The notes under the pieces are model-generated. The model was not told where the DNA came from. It was given only the letters and a program-made list of their open reading frames with translations, and ran no database searches. Positions 1 to 11,339 of a stretch of 64,000 nucleotides of DNA are shown one piece after another (the stretch's first letter is position 1; each line of letters begins with the position of its first letter). The stretch is from Scalesia atractyloides. Taxonomy: Eukaryota; Streptophyta; Magnoliopsida; Asterales; Asteraceae. The DNA is taken from contig CAMTDV010000023.1 of the NCBI GenBank assembly GCA_947069175.1, forward strand, positions 87,389,563 to 87,453,562, written 5' to 3'. Both the position numbers and the translations under genes were made by a program.

Positions 1-1180
1 AACATGAACAAGAAACCACGTATCACACGTACCTCCAGGCAGCTGCAAGGTCCGCCTCGGTTACTTATAAGATTGTTTGAGAGTGGCAGGGCTTGCCAAA
101 ACAAAAGAAAGATCTCAAGGCTGCCCAAGCGGTCCTAGGTAAAGAGCGAGCGCAAGTGGTGTGCGAGAAGCTGAGGTGCAGGCAAAGGAGACTGCCTACG
201 CCAACCACCAGCGAGCTAAGGAATGGACCGCGCTAGGGTGGAAGAGACGGGTCGAAGCCTCTGATGCTAAATTGCGGCGGAGCGCAGGTTGTGGAAAGAG
301 GCTTGTGAAAGGGACAACAACGAGAAAAAATCCTTAAGGGATGAACTGGCCCGGTTGGGCACTGATGTTACGCGCTGAGAAGAGAGAGAAAGAGGCAGTC
401 GTTGTTGCGGTTGCAGAGTCCATGGCGGACCGTGAACGTAGTGAGCAAAGAGAGGTAAAAGACTTGCCTCGTTTCTTCCCTTTTATTTTTGTATGGTCTG
501 CAAGATTGTTGTGCTAACCTTTGTGCATGATCAGGTTGCTGCTCATTCACTCTGGAGAATGCGAAGAAGGATCTCCAGGTGGCCTTGGTGGAAAAGTCTG
601 AAATCCAACGCAGGCACCTGGAAGATAAGGAGCGGTTGCGATTGGCGGAAGCCAAGGTGGAACGGGCGAGAAGAAATTGGAACATTCTGAGGATGCCCAC
701 GCCATCGCGGAGTCGTTGGTGGAGTCACTGACCAACAACATATGTGGATGCAACAACATGGAGTTACTAGTGTAAGTATTCCAATTAACTTTTGATTACT
801 CCATGTTGATTCTAACCCTGTTCTTGTATTGCAGGTTGCAAACTCCATTATGAATTCTGTGGAGTTGGATCGCGCAGTGGCCAAGCTGGTGCCGAGAGGG
901 GTATGCACAGGGCTATGCTGAGCGTGTGCAACATGTCACTCATGCAATGGATGTGCCACGGGATTCCAGCCGCGCTGCCACCTATGGGTCTATACCGGAG
1001 CTACTTTTACTTGGGCTCAGGAAGGGTACGACCGTCTTGACATCCCATCTTTGGAATTGTGAGTGAGGCGCTCACCCACGACGACTTCGTTGATCGCCTA
1101 AGAGACATATTTCCGGAGGAAGTCGAGACCGCTGCTGGTGAAGAAGAGTGTAGGATCCTTAATGTAATATCTTTATGAGA
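1..1180 (+). pseudogene. Antisense extra ORF of the Tat element, coiled-coil protein remnant
   Basis: The plus strand carries a protein remnant antisense to gag-pol. About 550-770 encodes a Glu/Lys/Arg-rich heptad-like stretch (ENAKKDLQVALVEKSE and onward) typical of a coiled coil. About 940-1180 encodes a more globular tail containing YGSIPEATFTWAQEGYDRL. Two introns are suggested by GT...AG borders at 455-534 and 772-834; the second has a GTAAGT donor. Frameshifts are needed near 680 and 900, so it is a pseudogene. Extra ORFs, some antisense and located between integrase and the 3' LTR, are known from Tat elements such as Grande. The tail resembles plant proteins labelled gypsy-type putative transposase, but the match is by eye. 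The N-terminal part is outside the window. Confidence 0.6.
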
Positions 1181-1681
1181 TCTTTGACCATACTGCGCGT
1201 TGCACAACTTGTAAATAATTTTATCTTTTAATGGAATGTTTCTTTCTTGTTACAATATTTGTGCGAAAGGGGGCCAACTTTGTGCGGGTATAGCGAATAA
1301 AACTGGTAATGAACTCGTAAATGAACATCCACTCCCATGCGCAAGTAGTAAGTAATGAATTTTAGTTCAAGTCATTGTATACCAAGGTGTTTTCGCGTAG
1401 ACCAAAAGTGGCTTCGCGTATTTGTAACGAAACATTAAGATAAAATAATTTGTGCAACCCTTGTCTTTATTAATGAATAGGCGTAAGAGCCGTGTACAAG
1501 AAAGACAATAGGATACTGAACTTGTAGTTTACATGTACACCTTCTTAGCTACTATGCATTCCATGTCCTAGGTATATTTGTGCCATCTAAGCGCTTAAGG
1601 GTGTAAGCGCCCTTTCCTAGAACTTCATGGATAATGTAAGGACTTTCCTATTTGGGTGCAAGTTTTCCAGGACATTCAGCG

Positions 1682-2674
1682 TTAGACGCTTCGTTGTTGC
1701 GTAGAAAAAATCACCGGGTAAGAAGGTACATATGCGGACTCACGCGTTGTAGTATTTCTCGAGCTTGGACTTGTATTTTGCTTTTCGATAGCGGTGTTTT
1801 CGCGCCTTTCTTCTAGCAGGTCCAAGTCAAGTCTGCGCTCATCTTCATTGTTCTGGCTTTGCGCAACTGGCATGCATGGTGATGGGAGGCCTATCTCTGC
1901 AGGAATTACTGCCTCCGTTCCATACACATGGCTAAAAGGAGTTTCACATGTGCTTGTCTTTGGAATGGTTCAATTAGCCTAAAGGATGCTTGGTAACTCA
2001 TCTACCCAGCCTCTTCACGCCGTACCCAGTCTCGTCTTGATCCCTTCGAAGATGCTCTTGTTTATACTCTCCACTTGGCCGTTCCCTTGGGGGTGTGCGA
2101 CAGAGGTGAAGACCTGTTCGATGTGCATTTCTTTCATCCATTGCTGTAGTTCTTCAGCAGCAAAATTGGGGCCATTGTCACTGACTATGCGCAAGGGTAA
2201 CCCTAAACGGCATATGATGTGCTCTAGATGAACTTTCGAACTGCAGTTGTTGTGGTGGATGCAAAAGGTTTGGCTTCGACCCATTTGGTGAAATAATCCA
2301 CTGCCGCCGATTATAAACTTCACCGTGCCTGGAGCATCTGGGAAAGGTCACACCATTGTCGATCACCCATTGCTGGAAAGGCCAGCCGTTATCAAGGATC
2401 AAGGATTCTTGGGTCGCAATTTCTTTGGAGCATGGCGTTGGCATGATGCGCACTTCCGCATGTTTCAACCGCATCTAGGTGCATGCCTGGCCAATAGTAA
2501 CCGGCGATTCATGATCTTTGCCACGACCATGCGCGGACCGACATGAATTCCGCATAACCGTTCATGTATTTCACGGATCAAGTACTGCGCGTTTTGCGGA
2601 TCAACACAGCGGAGGAAAGGTCCTAAATATGACTTCTGGTATAGGATACCGTCTGCCATTTCGTAATTGAGCAC
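1682..2674 (-). pseudogene. Integrase remnant of the Tat element
   Basis: Three minus-strand pieces make up a Ty3/gypsy integrase. 2674-2465 is the N-terminal zinc-binding region and linker (ending in a HERLCGIHVGPR-like stretch). 2323-2015 is the catalytic core, with SDNGPNF carrying the second catalytic Asp and HPQGNGQVESINK carrying the catalytic Glu. 1927-1682 is the C-terminal region beginning MYGTEAVIPAEIGLPS, a signature of plant Tat/Athila integrases. Frameshifts separate the pieces and the region of the first catalytic Asp is disturbed. The enzyme would insert cDNA at new sites; this copy cannot. Confidence 0.8.
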
Positions 2675-2784
2675 CTTGTTCTGACCTTCCTTGCTTCCGC
2701 TTTGTTTTTGGGGAGGATCCAGTGTTGCAAGAACATGATTATGGGAGACATCTAGGACGGATTTCCCACTTGAATGATGTTGAC

Positions 2785-3259
2785 TTAGCGCAAAGGAACA
2801 GAAGGGTTTTTGAGTACCTCGATGCGTACTTCACGCGCGAGGTGCTTGAAGCTTGTAGCGGCTAGTTTGCTGAGCACGTCGGCAGGTTTATTCTCACTTC
2901 GGTTGACATGGGTTATCTTGAAATGTTGGAATTTGGTTATTAAGGCTTGCGCCTGTTCTAAATACAATGCCATCGTCTGGCCCTTTGCGTTGTATAGGCC
3001 GTTGACCTGTCCTGCGACTAGGAGAGAATCGACATTTGCTTCCAAATTTGTGCACCCATTTTGATTGCTAACCAAAGGTCTGCCAGGTTATTTTCGTACT
3101 AGCTTCGTTATTGGTACTTTTGAAATCCAATCTAATGGCGTATGTGAATTCTTGATTGTCGGGGCTTATTAAGCGAAGGCGCTGCCGCTGCGCCGTCTGT
3201 GTGAAGTATCCATGCACGGTCATCCGTAATCGGCATTGGGGTTCTGTACAACTTAACAC
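2785..3259 (-). pseudogene. Second (archaeal-type) RNase H domain of the Tat element
   Basis: The pieces 3259-3068 and 3075-2785 lie between the retroviral RNase H and integrase. They show a beta-strand region (FTYAIRLDFKSTNNEA), a DSLLVAGQVNG stretch and HVNRSENKPADVLSKLA near the end, which is the conserved final motif of the additional RNase H found in Tat elements. A frameshift at about 3070 splits the domain. The N-terminal part following 3259 is poorly preserved. The call rests on position and motif, and supports the lineage assignment. Confidence 0.7.
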
Positions 3260-3261
3260 TC

Positions 3262-4422
3262 CTACGCTTTATTATGTGGTACTTCCGCAATGAAATCGGC
3301 TAAAATCTGGCCTTTTATTACTGGGTGTGGTTTATACACGATATTGTGTCCACCAAGCTCAATCGCCCATTTTGCTAGACGGCCAGAGATGTCCGGTTTC
3401 GACAAAATTGGCCCAAATGATAGTTCGAGAGAACTGTTATCACGTGGCCAGAAAAATACCGACACAACCGTCGGGAGGTATGGACCAAAACTAGAGCAAG
3501 CTTTTCCATCATGGGATATGTTTCTCTGGGTCAGTAAGCATCTTGCTGACGTAGTAGATCGGAGTTTGAACTCCTGCGCGCTCTACTAGCAGGACTGCTC
3601 CTAGAGCGATATCGGATGCGGAAAGGTAAAGTATCAGTGGCTCTTCTTCTGCGGTGCTGTGAGCGTTGGCAGCTGAATCAAGCACTTCTTCATTTGGGTG
3701 AAGGCTTTCTCTGCATCTAGAGTCCACTGAAACTTGTTTTGCTTCACACAGTTCCAAAAGTGCTGATGAATGGGAAGGACTTCATCCGTGATTGGCAAGG
3801 AACCTGTTCAGCCAGCCAGTCGTCCCGCCAACTGTTGCATTTTTTTATAGTTGAGGGTGATGGCGTATTCTGGATTGCTTCCACTTTACTGGGATTCACT
3901 TTGAAGCCATCGTGCGTGATGATGAATCCCAGAAATTTGCCTTCTTCCATTCCCGAAAAACACTTGCTGGGGTTTAGCTTCAAGTTTGCCTTGCGCAAGG
4001 ATGTAAACGTCTTTTGGACGTTTGTCAGCATCTTCTCCTCATCCGAGCTTATGATAACGAGGTTATGATGTAAACCTCCATGGTTTTGCCAATATCTCCT
4101 GAAGACATGGTCCATTAAACATTGGTAGGTGGCTCCGGCGTTGCGCAGTCCGAAAGGCATTTTGTGTAACAAAAAATCCCTTTATCGGTTCGAAAGCGTT
4201 CTTGTCTTCATCCTCTTTCTTCGTTTGGATTTGGTGGTAACCCTTGTAGCAATCAAGGAAACATTTCCACCTGAATGAAGCGAGTGAGTCCACCTTTATG
4301 TCAATTTCAGGTAAGGCGTAGCAGTCCTTAGGACATGCCTTGTTGAGATCCTTGAAATCGACGACATGCGCAACTGCCTTGGACTTTTGGACCATGACCG
4401 GGTTGGCTACCCATTTTGTCAA
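3262..4422 (-). pseudogene. Reverse transcriptase and RNase H remnant of the Tat element
   Basis: 4422-4063 starts in RT with DFKDLNKACPKDCYALPEID and continues to a DCYKGYHQI motif A-like stretch. 4172-3744 carries KMPFGLRNAGATYQ, the region of the catalytic YxDD motif (here altered, reading near HNLVIISSDEE) and FLGFIITHDGFKVNP. 3757-3509 carries an RNase H entry (LYLSASDIALGAVLL, where the usual first Asp context is SAS/VS). 3465-3262 ends with KWAIELGGHNIVYKPHP and ILADFIAE. Several frameshifts and the damaged catalytic loop show inactivity. Confidence 0.85.
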
Positions 4423-4779
4423 TCTCGGATGATTCCTGCTTGGAGAAGCATGACACTTTCTCGTTCAGGGCGCGGGTCTTTTTAGGACCGAAACTGCGCT
4501 TCTTCTGAACTATGGGCTGAACTGAAGGGAATGTGTGCAATATACGCTCATGATTTCCCTTGGCACTCAGTCATATCCGCCGGTGACCTGAAAATATGTC
4601 TACGTTGCGGAACAATAGTTGTTTTAACCGGCCTTGATTGCGGGAGTCATGGTGGGTCCTAATAGGACTGTCTGCTCCGGTACTTGTTGTTTAGTACCCA
4701 CTTTTCTGGCTCACCGTTGTATGATGGCTTTGGTTGCTGTATCGGTAGTTCCTCTTCAACGGACATAATTTCCTTCCTG

Positions 4780-4996
4780 GCGTACATAATGGCTACCCCG
4801 GTTTCTGTGGGGAAACGCATGCGGCGTGGGGAGTGGAAGTGATCATGCTGAACTCCCGTTGAGCGCGCCGGCCTAGTAATACGTCATGGCGTGAGGTTGC
4901 GGACATGACCATGAAATTTATCGGACAGTGCGGGAGTGTGTTCCGTCGGAAAGAGTCACCGGAAAAGAAATTTGGCCTAGGGAAAAACGGCCTCAT
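4780..4996 (-). pseudogene. Protease-region remnant of the Tat element
   Basis: This minus-strand piece reads MVMSATSRHDVLLGRRAQR followed by a Ser/Thr-Pro-His segment. It corresponds to the conserved end of the Tat/Athila aspartic protease region, normally YNAILGRP-like. The active-site D-S/T-G triad should lie just upstream on the minus strand (plus coordinates about 5000-5150) and I could not find it in an open frame. 4430-4780 and 5000-5820 otherwise hold only decayed gag-pol linker sequence. Confidence 0.55.
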
Positions 4997-5821
4997 TGTA
5001 GAAACCAGTGAATGGGAAATCCACCGGCTCTAGGCGCCTGTCCTCTAGGTCTAATTTCTAGAAGCACTGTTCATAGATTATGTCCATAGAGCTCCCAAGG
5101 TCTATAAACATATTGTCAGTGCAATAATGGCCGAAGATGCCGGTTACCACGACCGATCGGTCTTCTTGTGGGTCCCCGGGGACTATGAGGAAGATGACTG
5201 CTGTTCACGCCAGTGAGGCGTGCAACTCTTTGGTGGTCGCGCTTGCGCGACAGGGCCACCCTAGATCATATGAACAAACTTCATTTTTTATTACTCGGGC
5301 CCTCGCCGCCTCGAGTGATTTGGCGCACCTCCTTGCGCACATTTTGCAATAAGTGGGTGAGCTTCCAACTCTTGAGCGCTTTTTCGATCTCCATGCGCAA
5401 GGAGAGCAGTTATCAGTTGTGTGTCCCGTATCTTTGTGATAATTGTAGAAAAGGTTGGGGTCTTGACCTTTCTTATTGCATCGGTGTCGGTTGTTTGAAG
5501 TGATGGTCTTCAGTGCTGAGGACCTCTGCCGGTGTCTTCGTCAGTGGGGTCCACTGGCGATCGCGATTATCTTGCTTTATTGCTCCTGGGTAGCGAGTTT
5601 ATTATGGTCGCTCGTGCTCGAGTGGAGTGGGAAAGGCTTGGTTGTGGTCCCTCACCCTTTATTCTTCTTCCCAAAACCTCTGCTCATGTCTTGGGGGCGG
5701 TGCGCTAGGTAGGGGAGGTCTAATATTATTGAGATTGCGCTCTGTCTTCGCTGTAGACCTTTGCCGCTGCCATGAGTTTTTCTTAGCTTTTGGAAGGCAT
5801 GTAGTTCTGACAAGACCTTGA

Positions 5822-6708
5822 TCATCTCGTCATAGCATACGACGTTTTGAACTGTGCACGAATTAGGTCTTCATACACATCCCCTATCTCTAGCACCTCT
5901 TTATTATAGCGGGTGATGAAGTCCTCCAGACTTTCATCATCACGCCGCCAGATGTTCATTACGTCAGAAGAATCTCTAACGTAACGCCGTTGTTGGCTGA
6001 AGTGCATCAGGAACTTGTCCTTTAAATCATTCCATGATGCGAGCTTGCCTGTGGGCAAGTTGTCGAATCATAGGCGCACAACGCCTATGAGAGTCTGGAC
6101 AAACAGGTGACACCACATAGGCAAAGCCAGCCTCGATCAGTCATGCCCCGTGAAGAGACGCAGGTGGTCATCTGGGTCTGTCAACCCATTGTACTTCCCA
6201 CGTTGGAGGGAAGTTTTGCGCGCTCCAATGGTGCGAGCACGATCTCCTTGATAAATTTTGAGTGTTCGGCTGTTTTCAGCTGGCTTGTAGATCAAATTAT
6301 AATTATGCTCCGCTTCTGGGTTGTAGCCACCCCGTGGAGCAGATCTGTATGCAGGATGACCCTTTGGCGGGTGAAACACACTGGCGCTGTCACCCTCGCC
6401 ATATGTCTTTTCCTCCTCTCGTTGGGTGTACCGCTCCCCAAGGGGGGTGGGCCTAAACGCGAGTGGACAGATGCTCACCTCTGAGTATGAGACTCAGGTT
6501 TAGCCGGCGGTTGAGTGTACTCCATCTCTTGGGTACGGAGCTCAGATGTCCTCGCCCCAGCTAGCGAGTCGTAACTCAGTATTCTTGATGCAGGTGAAAC
6601 ATGCACCTGAGCAGCTGGTTGCATTGGAGCAGCAGGAGTGTTTGTTTGTGCGCAGAGCTGCGCGTAGACGGCATTTAGGGCCGTCTGAGACTTAATGTAC
6701 CAAGACAT
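5822..6708 (-). pseudogene. Gag remnant of the Tat element
   Basis: Three frames form a gag. 6708-6475 is an Ala/Pro/Gln-rich N-terminus beginning MSWYIKSQTALNAVYAQL. 6478-6137 contains KYNGLTDPDDHLRLFTG, matching the start of the plant retrotransposon gag domain. 6058-5822 contains LASWNDLKDKFLMHFSQQRR and MNIWRRDDESLEDFITRYN, the core of that domain. Frameshifts near 6475 and 6100 break the reading frame. No zinc knuckle was found downstream. The protein would form the virus-like particle. Confidence 0.8.
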
Positions 6709-6955
6709 CGATGGTAAGACCGATGTGATCGGTACAAAAGGAGTCTCCAGTTGAGCTCCGGGATAATCGGAACGTTACTCGGCTGGAGTCGTGGCGAGCT
6801 CCGACATTTTCAGAAGAATCTTCTCCACTAGTACGTCGATTCGAGAGGCATGAATCGGGTTCTTGCCTTCGGTTCGACGACCTGTGGAGTGTTGGATGAG
6901 AAATGACGAAAAAACGAAAATGAAAAAAATGATGAGATAGAAAAAAGGAAATAGT

Positions 6956-6967
6956 GGATGGCGCCAA
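6956..6967 (-). promoter_or_regulatory. Primer-binding site of the Tat element
   Basis: The minus strand reads TTGGCGCCATCC immediately after the LTR end CA. TGGCGCC is the usual start of primer-binding sites in Tat/Athila elements. It fixes the 3' edge of the 5' LTR at 6968. Confidence 0.7.
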
Positions 6968-7256
6968 TGAAGAAACACCGGTTGAACCTATGGATATCAG
7001 AGGATATATAAGTTACAACCAGGGGGCTTCTGCATAAAAGGGTTGTCTCTTCGCTCGTTCTTCGGGTGATTAACTCAGACTGATCTGCAAAACTACAAGC
7101 GATGTTAGTCTCGCCACGGGAAAAAGGGTGGTTTTCTTCGTGACCACACTCCAGCGTGAAATAAGTATTGGTTGGTTGCAAGTAATAAGCGTAAGTACTT
7201 GTTAATGTGATAGCAGGTGGTTGTGGATGAAGATGGTCTTACCTTGTGGTCAGATA

Positions 7257-7268
7257 CTTATTTTATAG
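7257..7268 (-). promoter_or_regulatory. Putative TATA box in the Tat LTR
   Basis: The minus strand reads CTATAAAATAAG about 290 bp before the inner LTR end, a normal place for the U3/R promoter of an LTR this size. It is a motif-only call. Confidence 0.45.
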
Positions 7269-7826
7269 CCGAAAGTAAGTTGGCTCAGGAGATGGGCTGA
7301 TGGGCCTTGGGCCCGGTCCAGACGTTCAGAGACATCCGGTTTGTCCCTCTGCGTCAGAAACTAAATGTTCTCTGCAGGAGAATTAATGTCTTCTGTCAGG
7401 AGGTTTGCTTTGTCGGATGTTGAATGGTGCCACGTGTAAAGGCAGTAAGGGCAGCCGTCTCTGTCGTTAGACCTGCTACCAGCCGAAAGTGGAGAAGGTG
7501 GAACACTCACTGGCATAGATATGGTTGGTGCACAGTCTAGTGTCTGCTCTGTTCATTCGACACTGTCAGATGCAACCTGCCGACCAACGATTCTCACAGT
7601 TCTGTCACTCCGTACCCTTGAGTAAGGTCAACACCTCTTAGTGCTTCCCCATTTTGGAGGATGTCAGTATTTTCCCGCCAACCGTAGGGTGGCAGGGACA
7701 AATCTTTTATCTACAAGACAATGAGGTGCTCTCATGTTTGTCTTGCCCTTGCAAGGTTTTAAGATTTATGACTAGAGGGTTGTATGTTTCGCGCAGGGTC
7801 TAGTAGCCTGCGCGTGTAAGTCTAAC

Positions 7827-8055
7827 TTGCCATTGCGCCAAGTACACAAGGACTTGTTGTGTGACTTATTGGTGTTGGTATAATTTACCGTTGCGCTGAG
7901 TGCGCAAGGTTCATTTGTGACCTATTTGTGTTGGTCTTATTTACCGTTGCGCTGAGTGCGCAAGGTTCATTGTGTGACCTATTGATTCCAATAGGACGCA
8001 CCATTGCATGCTGCGTGCAAGGTTATCCTTGTAATTATGTTGTTGAGGGTATGGT
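7827..8055. repeat. Four-unit tandem repeat, about 57 bp period, in the Tat LTR
   Basis: Units begin near 7827, 7885, 7941 and 7998. Each carries a TTGCGCTGAGTGCGCAAGG-like core followed by a TGTGACCTATT segment. Units two and three are nearly identical and units one and four are diverged. Each core contains an internal palindrome (GCGC...GTGCGC). Such arrays in U3 are often enhancer-like, but no function is shown here. Confidence 0.8.
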
Positions 8056-8180
8056 TCCCTGCGCAGGCACAAGGTTTTTGGGACCATACCCCTCCAGTAT
8101 GTATGTACGTATTTACGTACGGACGAATAGACGCACAGACAGACATTAAACACACCTGCCAATCTCTGCTGATTTTAACA

Positions 8181-8840
8181 GGTTTGTAGTCATTCAAGGG
8201 GTTCTTTAAATGAAGAGTTTTATGAAAAGCAGGTCATGTAACCGTAGCCATTTCATCTTGAAACTGCGACCCCACGGTTTGCTTCCGCCATATCCGTTAC
8301 TCCAAACAACGCGAAGAATTAGAAGGCCCTGAAAAATATTAACAGAGGACAATGAACAACTTACGTAATAAGCTTCTTCGAAGATCGGTTCGTCATCACT
8401 TGGGTGGCCCATATTCCTCTTGACATAAATGTCGTTTGGGCTCTTATAACAACATTCTAGCAGCTCATTCATTTTAACTAGAAAATGAATAATTCAACAA
8501 ATGAGTGATACTTGACATAAATCTTACGTTTTTCAGGAGTGGCTAACTAAACATGTAGTAAGGGGGCCTAGCAGAGATAAATCTTCATAGTAAGATTCTT
8601 TTTTATAAATGATTCACTTCAGTTGTGTAATTTCTTCTTAATCCATGAGGATCATAGTTGCAATATCTGTAAACTAGAGGGACGAACAGTGTAATTTATC
8701 TCAAATAAATAAATTGGTAATTGGTAATAGTTATTATTAGTTAGGGTTACAACATACAGAAAAGAAAGAAAGAGTTTGTTTGGACGCCAGCCAATGGCCC
8801 TGCTGTGGAAAAAATCAAAATCTGTGCTTCGATTATGTGA
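8181..8840. other. Intergenic stretch without a recognised gene
   Basis: A minus-strand frame of 88 codons exists at 8206-8472 but matches nothing I recognise and lacks supporting signals. The rest is AT-rich. Confidence 0.5.
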
Positions 8841-9166
8841 TTTTCTTCTATTAATTCAACAACAAGAAGAAGATTTCTTTTGTCGATCGTGGGGAAAACC
8901 GAGGACGAAAGGAAGGCTCTTTTCGAAGCGGATAACATTAGAAAAGGCAGATCCTTCAAGACCGTTGAAGAGAAGGAGAATGTTTTTCTGACTTGGAAGT
9001 GTATCAGGCTCATTGAACATCCAGACCCTAACGATAAGCTAGCCTACCGGAACCTCCATGTCCGAACCAAACGGTAAAATTCGCTTCTTTGTTGTGGCTA
9101 CTTGTTATGTTGCTGCACTAGCTTAGCCGCTTTCTTTGTTTTTGCTGCAGGGTTGATCGGGATTGA
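8841..9166 (+). pseudogene. Last two exons of an unrecognised gene, probably a fragment
   Basis: An open frame from 8841 (just after an in-frame TGA at 8838-8840) encodes about 78 residues including a KTEDERKALFEADNIRKG stretch and a WKCIRLIEHPDPNDK stretch, rich in Lys, Glu and Arg. It ends at a GT donor at 9074. A plausible intron runs to the TTTGCTGCAG acceptor at 9150. The second exon adds only a few codons (VDRD) before TGA at 9164-9166. The good splice borders and immediate stop argue that this was a real 3' gene end. The upstream region has stops in this frame and no clear acceptor, so it may be a captured or truncated copy. I cannot name the family. Confidence 0.4.
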
Positions 9167-11099
9167 GATCAAAGCTGCTTGGAGTCCCATGCTTTCGACC
9201 TTAACTTATTTTCCTTATGCTTTAGACTTTTGAATTCGCATTTTATGTTGGCTGAAGTCGACTGTTCTCATTTTGCACTTTGGTATTATTCAAGTATTTC
9301 TTCAGACGTAGTGGTGTTTTGTTGCGTAATAAAAAAACCATCGCTTGGCATTAGGTGCCTGTTTTAGTTACTAGTACACGCGTCTCATGTCATGACATAT
9401 ATAGCGTAATACTTCTTTACAAAGCATATAAAACTCGCAGTAGGAACGGCTTCATGGTCGTCGAGCAGGTATGACAGCTAGAGTTAGACCATTATCCACT
9501 ATTTTTATTTCTTTGAAAAGCCTCATTCATAGGTAGATTTTTAATATGGTTGGTTCAATAATCTTAGGGGAGTGTAAAAAAACCAAAAACCTGAATGCAA
9601 AACAATATCCATTACAAGCAAAGCGGAGAACGAGGGTGGTCGTGCCACGATATCCATTGCTTTATGATTTCGTCTTTCGTATTTGGTGGCGTTTGTGATT
9701 TGAAGGTGGTTGTTTCCTTAGTGTTGTTTCTAGGGGTTTTTATGCTCAAAGACGAATGAAGCGGTTGAAGGGGTAGGAGAAACACTTACGTTGGGATCTG
9801 AAACATGGTCATATATGTCACCTAAGTGTGATTCATGTTTATACTCCTTTAATTTAATTATATGAATGAACATATCCAATCATCATATATTTATTACTTT
9901 TATGTGTTTGAACATTTGGTCACCTATTCATTTACGTTTGTTTCTATCTCAAAGTTTATATGTGTAAAAGGAATGAATACAAACAAACATTTAAAAAAAA
10001 CGATATTGATAACCTAGTTTGAAGTGTTATTAAGCCAAAAATTCCTCAAATCTAGAGTTCTTGAGAGAGATTCTATGTGAAACGATATAATCCCAATCTT
10101 ACCACGTGGACCCATAAGTATAAACTTTCCAAAACGTAACTCAAACCGTTGTGTAATTCATCACAATCACTATGAAAAATACTCACGTTACACAATCATT
10201 GCGTCTTTCATTGACTTTACACTATCAAAGCATTTCCTTTGCACATACATTGTACCAAAAGCATTTTCTTTGCACAATCACAATACCAAAACCTTTGCAC
10301 AAACCAATGTTATTTTTTTCTGTTACAATTAAAAAGGGTTTATACAAAAACACTTCACTCATAAGAAAATAACAAAGTCCCATAAATATATTATATGGGT
10401 AAAGTTATCCAAAATTTAAAGAATTGTACAAAGACACAATTAATCGTAAAATATAACACACTGTTGAGAAAATATAACATAATGTCTAAAAATATAACAC
10501 AATGTCAAGGAAACAAGACACAGTTACCCATATATAGTAAGACACAATCCGAACAGGTCCGTTATTGGCTCGTTTGTAAACCAAACCCAGCCGTGCTTGA
10601 CTTGTTTGTTCAGCCCTACTCGTTTCCATAAACCATGTCCAACTAAATGCATCCTTATTTTCAAATTTTAATTCTCATCATAATACTTTCTAAAAAAGAT
10701 ATATAGTTGTACCAGTTGAACCGAGAACCGTGACCAACAGCGGTCCGTTTAGGATATTTGGAACCATCTTTCATAGAACCGGCCAGCTCTGGCGGTTTAC
10801 GGGTGGGCCAGAAAACCGATGGCAACGGTCAAGCCGGATGATGGTAGATTAAAAGATGAGAAGCAGCGGCGTTGTTGACGGAGTTCTATGTATGTATGTA
10901 TGTACATACATATCAAAATTACCTATAGTTATTATTTTGATTATTCACATATTATATATTATAATTTATTAAATCAGTAGACATAACATATTGAATTATC
11001 TTAAAATTTTAATAACATAGTTGTAGATCAAATTTATATTATTATTTATAGCGGCATAAACTATGGTTAGGATTTAATTTATTTATTAAATATTTCCTT
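9167..11099. other. AT-rich intergenic DNA
   Basis: No coding region is supported. Poly-A/T tracts are common. A TATG/CATA microsatellite lies at about 10888-10913. 10720-10860 is unusually rich in CCGG/CGGTT blocks and may be a degraded MITE, but no clear terminal repeats were found. Confidence 0.5.
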
Positions 11100-11339
11100 A
11101 CAAAACTAAGAGCAACAACCATGTAGAAATATTTCAGATTAAAAAGAAAGAGGGTTCAACATGCTTCTGTACCTTTTTCCCGTTTTGACCAAGATATTGC
11201 CGGGTTATACCAAGAGTCTTTTTACTAGGCTCTTTCAAGCCAAACCTAAGATATCTTAGGTAACTCCTCTTTGGCCCCTTCAGCAATATTCAGCACAACC
11301 TGGTTTCGTTTCCTACCTCCGGTGTAAGGAAAAAAGCGA

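Larger units (their letters stand above)
1..8180 (-). mobile_element. Decayed Ty3/gypsy LTR retrotransposon, Tat lineage, 3' end beyond the window
   Basis: Read on the minus strand, the order is 5' LTR, primer-binding site, gag, protease, reverse transcriptase, RNase H, a second RNase H-like domain and integrase. Integrase after RNase H defines Ty3/gypsy; the extra RNase H-like domain between RNase H and integrase is the mark of the Tat lineage. Every coding domain is broken into frames of about 60-140 codons, so the copy is dead. An antisense coding region lies beyond integrase and runs off the window start, where the 3' LTR should follow. Stretch 1200-1680 shows no recognisable domain. The outer LTR end at 8180 is inferred from a TG...CA boundary only, because the partner LTR is outside the window. 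Confidence 0.8.
6968..8180 (-). repeat. 5' LTR of the Tat element (outer edge approximate)
   Basis: The inner edge is fixed by the adjacent primer-binding site. The outer edge is placed at the CA of TTTTAACA at 8180, about 1.2 kb away, without a partner LTR to confirm it. The LTR holds a minus-strand TATA box at 7257-7268, a four-unit 57 bp tandem array at 7827-8055, and an imperfect inverted repeat with arms GGGTATGGTTCCC (8047-8059) and GGGACCATACCC (8080-8091). Confidence 0.6.

Noticed and set aside
7827..8055. CRISPR-like array
   Set aside because: Adjacent 57-bp tandem units without unique spacers, inside a plant LTR.
8206..8472. Minus-strand 88-codon frame
   Set aside because: No recognised family, no promoter or splice support; recorded only in the intergenic note.
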